Shown here piece after piece: positions 7,095 through 11,675 of a stretch of DNA of 11,675 nucleotides; positions within the stretch are counted from its first letter, which is position 1; each line of letters opens with the position of its first letter. The notes beneath the pieces are model-generated. The model was given only the letters and a program-made list of their open reading frames with translations, was not told where the DNA came from and searched no databases. A program made the position numbers and the translations under genes. This DNA comes from an uncultured Bacilli bacterium (GTDB lineage: Bacteria; Bacillota_I; Bacilli_A; RF39; UBA660). Location: NCBI GenBank assembly GCA_944363745.1, contig CALVVD010000018.1, positions 1 to 11,675 on the forward strand, in the 5' to 3' direction.

Positions 7095-9294
7095 TTTCTA
7101 ACTCCTCCTTTGTAAGTTGAGACTCAGCTATTTCACGATAGACAGAGCAGTTTTTAAGTAAGTCTTTATGAGTTCCTATACCAACTACTTTACCTTCATC
7201 AAATACTACTATTTGATCTGCTTTTAATATTGTATTAATACGTTGAGCGACAATAAAGATAGTTGAATTCTTAGCATATTCATATAAAGCTTTTCTTAGT
7301 TCAAAATCAGTCTTAAAGTCAAGTGCAGAGAAACTATCATCAAAGATGTAAATCTCTGGATCTTTTGCAATTGCACGAGCGATTGATAATCTTTGTTTTT
7401 GTCCACCAGATACATTTGTACCTCCTTGACTTATTGGACTCTTATAGCCTTCTTTTTTAGCTAGAATAAATTCTTCTGCTTGAGCAATACGAGCTGCTTC
7501 TATCATTTTCTCATCAGACATATCTTCATCACTATATTTAATATTAGACTCTATGGTACCTGAAAATAATACACCTTTTTGAGGAACATAACCAATTTTA
7601 TCATGTAAATCACTCTGTTTAACATCTTTAACATTTATACCATCAACTAATATTTCTCCTTTAGTAACATCATATAATCTTGGTATTAAGTTAATTAAAG
7701 TACTTTTACCACTACCAGTAGAACCAATAAAAGCTGTAGTTGTTCCAGGTTTTGCTGTAAAGGTTACATCAGTAATAACATCTTCATCACTATCAGGATA
7801 TCTAAAACTAACATTTTTAAACTCAACAAGTCCTTTAATTCTCTTACTAAATGTTTTAGGTTTCTCTGGATCTTTAATAGAAAGATCTGTCTCTAATACT
7901 TCCATGATACGATTAGCAGATACATTAGCACGTGGTAACATAATAGAAAACATTGATATCATCAAGAATGACATAATTATTTGCATTGAGTACTGAATAA
8001 AGGCTAACATATCTCCAACTTGTAATAAGCCATCATCTATTTTATGAGCACCTATCCAAATAATTAAAACAACAATACCATTCATAATAAACATCATACC
8101 AGGCATCATTAAGTTCATTACTCTATTAACAAATAGGTTTGTTTTCTTTAAGTTAGTATTCGCAACGCTAAATCTTTCTTCTTCATATTTTTGATTAGAG
8201 AATGCTCTAATAACAGGAATACCAGTAATAATTTCTCTTGTTACTTGGTTTAACTTATCAATAAGTTTTTGTACTCTCTTAAACTTAGGCATAGATAATG
8301 CAAATAAAGTAAATATTAATGTTAAGACACAAACTATTCCTAACCATATAATATAAGTCATTGATGGAGCGGTTTCAAATACCTTTCTAACTGCACCAAA
8401 AGCAATTATAGGGGCATATATAAATAGTCTTAATGTCATAATAATCATCATTTGTACTTGTTGAATATCATTAGTACTTCTAGTAATTAATGATGAAATA
8501 CCAATAGTTTTATATTCGGCTGTACCAAAGTTTAAAACTTTTGTAAATTCTTTCTTTCTAACTCTCTTAGATAGACCAGAACCTACTCTAGCACCAAGTA
8601 ATACAGTAAGAATTGTTGATGCTACACTTATTAGAGATAATCCTAACATTTTAAGACCAGTAATTATAATATAGTTAGTTTGAATAGCATCAGTATCAAG
8701 TCCTACTTCTGTATATTCTAGTTTAATCGCTGCAACTGCACTTTGACTTATAATACTATCAGGCATATCTTTAAACTGATCATTAATAGATTTTCTCATC
8801 TTATTAAGTTCATTACTTGGTAGCATTTCAATGATATCTATTACAGCCATATTTTGCATAGTACTAGGCATATCCTTTTTTATCTCATTTTGAATATTAA
8901 CTGCTTCAGTCTCTTTACTAGTTAACATATAATCAACAAGAATAGCTTTCTCTAAGTCACTATTAGACTTATCTTCATCTTTAATGACATAAACAGGTTC
9001 ATCATATAAAATGTCATAGTCATGTTCATTATCTTTTTCAGTAATTAATTCATAATTAGATAAAATTTCTTTTTTATCTTTATCATTTACAAATAATAAA
9101 ATCTCATCTAATTTAGAAGCTCTAATTACTTTAGGATTAACTTCTTCTATACCACCCTGTTGTACTCCTACATTAATAATATTAGAAGTATACTGAGGTA
9201 TAGTTAAATCACAGTTCGCTTGAACTATTAAAAGTAAAATAATCAGAATAACAGATAAAATATTATCTTTTAAATATCTAAATATCTTTAACAT
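7087..9294 (-). CDS. ABC exporter half-transporter with large extracellular insert (degenerate ATPase-site subunit)
   Basis: The refined product has 735 residues. The start at 9294 has AAGGAGG four bases upstream; an in-frame ATG seven codons earlier has no such site. The first membrane helix lies at about 10-28. A hydrophilic, acidic stretch of about 170 residues (roughly 38-205) follows before the second helix, placing an extra domain outside the cell between helices 1 and 2. BmrD-type half-transporters carry a domain in the same place. The remaining helices run to about 460. The NBD shows Walker A GSTGSGKS (524-531), the signature VSGGQ (628-632), Walker B IYIFDDSFSALD with Asp653 where catalytic Glu is expected, and Gln684 in place of the switch His. 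It therefore supplies the non-hydrolytic ATP site of the heterodimer. It overlaps the TetR gene by seven bases. Confidence 0.9.
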   Translation of the reverse strand: MLKIFRYLKDNILSVILIILLLIVQANCDLTIPQYTSNIINVGVQQGGIEEVNPKVIRASKLDEILLFVNDKDKKEILSNYELITEKDNEHDYDILYDEPVYVIKDEDKSNSDLEKAILVDYMLTSKETEAVNIQNEIKKDMPSTMQNMAVIDIIEMLPSNELNKMRKSINDQFKDMPDSIISQSAVAAIKLEYTEVGLDTDAIQTNYIIITGLKMLGLSLISVASTILTVLLGARVGSGLSKRVRKKEFTKVLNFGTAEYKTIGISSLITRSTNDIQQVQMMIIMTLRLFIYAPIIAFGAVRKVFETAPSMTYIIWLGIVCVLTLIFTLFALSMPKFKRVQKLIDKLNQVTREIITGIPVIRAFSNQKYEEERFSVANTNLKKTNLFVNRVMNLMMPGMMFIMNGIVVLIIWIGAHKIDDGLLQVGDMLAFIQYSMQIIMSFLMISMFSIMLPRANVSANRIMEVLETDLSIKDPEKPKTFSKRIKGLVEFKNVSFRYPDSDEDVITDVTFTAKPGTTTAFIGSTGSGKSTLINLIPRLYDVTKGEILVDGINVKDVKQSDLHDKIGYVPQKGVLFSGTIESNIKYSDEDMSDEKMIEAARIAQAEEFILAKKEGYKSPISQGGTNVSGGQKQRLSIARAIAKDPEIYIFDDSFSALDFKTDFELRKALYEYAKNSTIFIVAQRINTILKADQIVVFDEGKVVGIGTHKDLLKNCSVYREIAESQLTKEELENA

Positions 9295-9902
9295 ACTTCC
9301 TCCTTCTTTAAACATCCATATTTCAAAATATCTAGTTGTTCATAATAATCATCAAGTATCTTTTCATCAAGACTATTATTTCTTAACAGCTTAATTAAAG
9401 TGACCATCAAAAGATGCATATTAATAGCAAAAATTACTTCAAGATGACGTTTAGCATTATCATTAAGTAATTCTACATTGATATTAGGAATAAGTTCTTT
9501 TAAGAGTCTCTTATCACGAAAACCAAAGGTTCTTTTAGACTCTTCCATAATAGTGATATTTTCTAAAGATTTCTTAAAGAAGTTTACATTATTATTTTTA
9601 AAGGAATTATATGTTCTTTTAATATTATCTTGAAACATATTAAACAAATCTCCTTTATTATTAATTAAATCTTCTTTCATATTATCTATAAGTATTTCAC
9701 TATATTGTTCTAAAAGATAAAAGTATAAATCCTTTTTATCTTCAAAATACATATAGAAACTTCCTCTAGAAATACCAGCTTCTTTAATAATTTTATTAAT
9801 AGAGGCATTATTAAAATCATTAAGAGAAAACTCTTTAAAGCTAGCTTCAAGCAGTTTTTTCTTCTTTTCATCATTTAATCTTAAGAATGTATCACTAGCC
9901 AT
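9288..9902 (-). CDS. TetR/AcrR-family transcriptional repressor of the ABC exporter operon
   Basis: The protein has 204 residues. The N-terminal DNA-binding domain is clear: LLEASFKEFSLNDFNNASINKII, then the helix-turn-helix KEAGISRGSFYMYFEDKKDLYFYLL at about 40-64. The remaining all-helical part is the divergent ligand-binding and dimerisation domain, which gives no hint of the inducer. The ATG at 9902 is preferred because GGGAGGGAG lies three bases upstream. An in-frame GTG seven codons further upstream would place the start closer to the -10 and lacks a Shine-Dalgarno. It is the first gene of the TetR-ABC-ABC operon, and the palindromic operator inside its own promoter implies autorepression together with repression of the exporter. 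This is the usual arrangement for substrate-induced multidrug efflux. Confidence 0.9.
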   Translation of the reverse strand: MASDTFLRLNDEKKKKLLEASFKEFSLNDFNNASINKIIKEAGISRGSFYMYFEDKKDLYFYLLEQYSEILIDNMKEDLINNKGDLFNMFQDNIKRTYNSFKNNNVNFFKKSLENITIMEESKRTFGFRDKRLLKELIPNINVELLNDNAKRHLEVIFAINMHLLMVTLIKLLRNNSLDEKILDDYYEQLDILKYGCLKKEEVC

Positions 9903-9929
9903 AAACTCCCTCCCAACAGTCACTATATC

Positions 9930-9958
9930 ATTATATGTGACAAGTTGTCATATGTCAA
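9930..9958 (-). promoter_or_regulatory. Consensus sigma-A promoter of the TetR-ABC-ABC operon
   Basis: TTGACA (9958-9953), a 17-base spacer and TATAAT (9935-9930) give a perfect consensus on the minus strand. The -35 follows immediately after the U-tract of the upstream gene's terminator. A promoter this strong needs a repressor, in keeping with the operator in its spacer. Confidence 0.85.
9938..9950. promoter_or_regulatory. Probable TetR operator palindrome
   Basis: TGACAAGTTGTCA is a perfect 13-base palindrome centred on 9944, lying wholly in the spacer between -35 and -10. A further TGTCA at 9953-9957 inside the -35 repeats the half-site in direct orientation seven bases away, so two dimers could bind side by side. 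Binding there would block RNA polymerase. Confidence 0.75.
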
Positions 9959-9993
9959 CAAAAAAATAAAAAGTAAGTAAAATTTTACTTACT
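9959..9993 (-). terminator. Intrinsic terminator overlapping the stop of the 146-residue protein gene
   Basis: Positions 9972-9993 are a perfect 22-base inverted repeat (9-bp stem with AATT loop, or 11 bp on paper) followed by TTTTATTTTTTT. The TAA stop at 9987-9985 lies in the loop/stem, so the terminator is coding sequence on its 5' side. Confidence 0.85.
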
Positions 9994-10425
9994 AATATTA
10001 TTTATTTTCTTAAATACTTTATAACTTTCTCTTATACCTTTAACTGTTCTTTCATTCATTTCTATTAATATTTCTAAAGGAATATCATTTTCTCTTTTTA
10101 AGTACTCTTCTAAACTTCCTAAAATACCAAATTGTCCTAATATAATAGTAATATTATTATCAGTAATATTATTAAGAGCGATAGATGTTTCTTTAGATAT
10201 AATTCTATAACTTCTTTGTAAAGTATGATAACAACTATGTTCTATTTTTAAATCAGATACTTTAGATACACTATATTTTTCTTTTTCTTTAGAAACTATA
10301 CCTACCATTAATAATGTCTTTCTAGCTTCTTCATAAGGAATTTCTTCTTTATTATCAAAATATTTATCTATTAAAGAAATCTGTTTTAACAATATTTCTT
10401 TAATATTATTTTTTTCTTCATTCAC
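9985..10425 (-). CDS. Hypothetical soluble protein, 146 residues
   Basis: I do not recognise this protein. It is charged, without signal peptide or membrane segments, and looks mainly alpha-helical. The N-terminus is KEILLKQISLIDKYFDNKEEIPYEEARKTLLM, the centre has a single Cys-His pair (HSCYHTLQRSYRI), then NITIILGQFGILGSLEEYLK and a basic C-terminal helix. Composition fits a cytosolic adaptor or small regulatory protein, with no motif to decide. The start is GTG at 10425, preceded by AGGGGG nine bases away. The ATG four bases downstream is in another frame that stops after about ten codons. It is monocistronic: a weak promoter (10454-10481) and a structured RNA with its own terminator precede it, and a strong terminator overlaps its stop. 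If the upstream terminator leaks or is regulated, this gene is the one controlled. Confidence 0.65.
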   Translation of the reverse strand: MNEEKNNIKEILLKQISLIDKYFDNKEEIPYEEARKTLLMVGIVSKEKEKYSVSKVSDLKIEHSCYHTLQRSYRIISKETSIALNNITDNNITIILGQFGILGSLEEYLKRENDIPLEILIEMNERTVKGIRESYKVFKKINNISK

Positions 10426-10453
10426 AATTATATTCCCCCTTAAATGTTCTTAT

Positions 10454-10481
10454 ATTATACACTATTAGTAAAAAAATACAA
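10454..10481 (-). promoter_or_regulatory. Possible promoter for the 146-residue protein gene
   Basis: A perfect TATAAT (10459-10454, minus strand) lies about 30 bases upstream of the GTG. A poor -35 (TTGTAT, 10481-10476) stands 16 bases before it and overlaps the end of the RNA terminator's U-tract. The -10 is convincing and the -35 is not. Confidence 0.45.
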
Positions 10482-10482
10482 T

Positions 10483-10508
10483 AAAAAAGTCCAAAGAAAC
10501 GTTTTGGA
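10483..10508 (-). terminator. Intrinsic terminator of the structured RNA
   Basis: TCCAAA (10508-10503) pairs with TTTGGA (10495-10490) around a 7-base loop, followed by C and six T. The 3' arm also pairs perfectly with the RNA's 5' end, so this hairpin and the closing stem exclude each other. Confidence 0.65.
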
Positions 10509-10551
10509 TCTACGATAAAACCTATACTTATGTACAGGTGGGTGTATATAG

Positions 10552-10608
10552 TCAGCTCTTAGGATCCCTTTCAAGTGGAAAGGTCTTCAACACAAACATG
10601 ACAATCAT
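10552..10608 (-). other. Possible 18-codon small ORF or leader peptide inside the structured RNA
   Basis: ATG at 10608 is preceded by AAGGGAG with five bases between, a strong ribosome-binding site. The frame encodes MIVMFVLKTFPLERDPKS and ends in TGA. It spans the central hairpin. It is either a regulatory leader peptide or a chance ORF in a non-coding RNA. Confidence 0.3.
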
Positions 10609-10679
10609 CAATACTCCCTTATCGTCTCTTTAGTCGGTTTTATACTGAGTCATCCTTATCGTTTTCTTTAGACAATTAT

Positions 10680-10709
10680 AGTATATCATAATTATATTAA
10701 ATTATTCAA
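10680..10709 (-). promoter_or_regulatory. Promoter of the structured RNA, overlapping the end of murC
   Basis: TTGAAT (10709-10704) and TATACT (10685-10680) are 18 bases apart, with TG one base before the -10 (extended -10). The -35 includes the last murC codons. The predicted start, G10673, is exactly the first base of the RNA's closing stem, which supports both calls. A TATAAT shifted five bases downstream is an alternative -10 without a matching -35. Confidence 0.55.
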
Positions 10710-11675
10710 TATTTTCTAACTCTTTTACAAAATTTTCTATTAAATGAGCCATAGTAGCACATCCCATAAAAGCAACTACACCATCTTTATCTTTTAAAAT
10801 GTTTTTAACTGTATCATCATCTACAAGCTCACTATTTGGTATTAGTTCTATTATATCTTCTGACTTAATTGGTGGATAGTCATCAGGATTTTCTCTATCA
10901 CATTTAATTGGCGTTAAGTAAACTTTATCTGCTACACTTAAAGCTTTTGCAAATTCATTTTTAAAACGTGATGTTCTAGAATAAGTATTAGGACGAAAAA
11001 CAACTGTTAACTTCTTATCAGGATATTTTTGTCTAATCGCTTCAAGAGTAACTTTAACTTCGGTTGGATGATGAGCATAGTCATCTACTATGATAGTATC
11101 TCCTACTATAGTTTCTGCAAAACGTCTATTAGCATTTTTAAAACTAGGTAAAAGTTCTTTTATCTTTTCTTTACTAACACCTTCATCCAAAGCACAAATT
11201 ATTGATGCTACTGTATTCATGACCATATGATGTCCATATAAAGGAACAGTAAAGGTATCAATTAATTCATCTTTTTTATATAGAGTAAAAGTTGAACCAG
11301 TGGTTTCTAACTTAATATCTTTAATAATATAATCATTAGATTCATCTTCACCATAGAATACTACTTTGTTATTAAAATTAATTTTTCTAATATTTAAATC
11401 ATCACCATTAGCAATAACATTTTCTGCTTTATTAGCAAACTCTTCAAAAGTTTTAATAGTATCTTCTATAGTATTATAAATTTCTGTATGTTCAAGTTCA
11501 ATACAAGTAACGATAGCAGTTTTAGGATAATAAGCAAGAAAATGGCGATTAAATTCATCTGATTCTATTACTAATAATTTATTTTTCATATCAATATGAC
11601 CTGTTCCATCTCCTATAAAGTAATTACAGCCTATAGTATCAGTAAATAAGTGTTTTAAAAGAGATGTTGTTGTTG
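10702..11675 (-). CDS. murC: UDP-N-acetylmuramate--L-alanine ligase (MurC), 5'-truncated by the window edge
   Basis: The frame stays open to the window edge, giving 323 residues. The first visible residues, TTTSLL, are the end of the P-loop GTHGKTTT motif. The ATG at 11589 is therefore internal and not the start; the missing N-terminal Rossmann region lies outside. After IGCNYFIGDGTG come IESDEFNRHFL (acidic metal/ATP region), GHHMVMNTVASI, NANRRF, the MurC-typical DDYAHHPTEV, FRPNTYSRTSRF and the C-terminal GVVAFMGCATM. These cover the central ATPase and C-terminal alanine-binding domains. MurC adds L-alanine to UDP-MurNAc in the cytoplasm, the first peptide step of peptidoglycan synthesis. 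It shows the organism builds a wall. No terminator follows directly: the next transcription unit's promoter overlaps its stop, so murC transcripts probably end at the terminator at 10483-10508. Confidence 0.93.
   Translation of the reverse strand, partial: TTTSLLKHLFTDTIGCNYFIGDGTGHIDMKNKLLVIESDEFNRHFLAYYPKTAIVTCIELEHTEIYNTIEDTIKTFEEFANKAENVIANGDDLNIRKINFNNKVVFYGEDESNDYIIKDIKLETTGSTFTLYKKDELIDTFTVPLYGHHMVMNTVASIICALDEGVSKEKIKELLPSFKNANRRFAETIVGDTIIVDDYAHHPTEVKVTLEAIRQKYPDKKLTVVFRPNTYSRTSRFKNEFAKALSVADKVYLTPIKCDRENPDDYPPIKSEDIIELIPNSELVDDDTVKNILKDKDGVVAFMGCATMAHLIENFVKELENIE

Larger units (their letters stand above)
10483..10673 (-). ncRNA. Structured RNA of about 185 nt, unidentified (6S-like or leader/attenuator)
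   Basis: The predicted start is G10673, seven bases after the -10. The 5' end GTCTAAAGAAA-A-CG pairs with CGTTTCTTTGGAC at the 3' end: eleven pairs, a bulged A, then two more, closing the molecule just before the U-tract. Further inside, ATAAAACC (10643-10636) pairs with GGTTTTAT (10522-10515). A 6-bp hairpin, CCTTTC/GAAAGG with a CACTT loop (10583-10567), sits almost at the centre. A small TACA/TGTA hairpin is on the 3' side. Length, rod shape, closing stem and a wide middle bubble resemble 6S RNA, but I could not match conserved 6S sequence. I did not see T-box, SAM, TPP, FMN, cobalamin, RNase P, tmRNA or SRP signatures. The competing terminator and a small ORF inside favour a regulatory leader as the alternative. 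Confidence 0.5.

Noticed and set aside
10483..10673. T-box leader, tmRNA, RNase P RNA, SRP RNA or a common riboswitch
   Set aside because: None of the conserved blocks I know for these classes is present on either strand. A covariance search would settle it.
10702..11589. murC as a complete 295-residue gene
   Set aside because: The frame continues upstream of 11589 through conserved MurC sequence to the window edge; that ATG is an internal methionine.
1..11675. CRISPR array, insertion sequence, tRNA or rRNA gene
   Set aside because: I saw no regularly spaced repeats, transposase-like frames, terminal inverted repeats or tRNA/rRNA signatures on either strand.

Overview
The window is AT-rich DNA in which every recognisable gene lies on the minus strand, so biological order runs from high to low coordinates. 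Trp codons are TGG, and a TGA acts as the natural stop of the trmR module. This argues for the standard genetic code rather than the Mycoplasma code. Cell-wall genes (murC, mltG, ireB), strong Shine-Dalgarno sequences and a heterodimeric ABC exporter point to a low-GC Bacillota. An uncultured gut Bacilli lineage (RF39-like or Erysipelotrichales-like) is my best guess; that is inference.

Layout from the high-coordinate end. (1) 10702-11675 is the C-terminal part of murC, cut by the window edge. (2) 10483-10709 holds a promoter overlapping the murC stop, a structured RNA of about 185 nt and an intrinsic terminator. The RNA has a long closing stem, competing pairings and an 18-codon small ORF; it could be 6S-like or a leader/attenuator. 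(3) 9985-10425 is an unrecognised soluble protein of 146 residues whose stop codon lies inside a strong terminator. (4) 5283-9958 is a self-contained drug-export style operon: a consensus sigma-A promoter with a palindromic operator in its spacer, a TetR-type repressor, and two overlapping ABC exporter half-transporters with asymmetric ATPase sites. One of them carries a large extracellular insert. (5) 2117-5188 is the conserved Bacillota ireB-ruvX-DUF1292-mltG-trmR operon with its own promoter. Here mltG and trmR are joined in one reading frame, and a small two-helix pilin-like membrane protein is appended. It ends in a 12-bp hairpin terminator, preceded by a 9-base C homopolymer. (6) 1-1963 has its own promoter, then a 592-residue exported surface protein (SipW/TasA-type N-terminus, FGE/C-type-lectin-like C-terminus) and the start of a co-transcribed membrane protein running off the edge.

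Functionally the window mixes envelope maintenance (MurC, MltG and the IreB regulator of the Ser/Thr-kinase pathway), RNA and DNA housekeeping (TrmR, RuvX), a repressor-controlled exporter and a surface-display module. The points most worth following are the surface protein, whose C-terminus resembles targets of diversity-generating retroelements; the unidentified RNA; the MltG-TrmR fusion; and the pilin-like gene with a homopolymer behind it.
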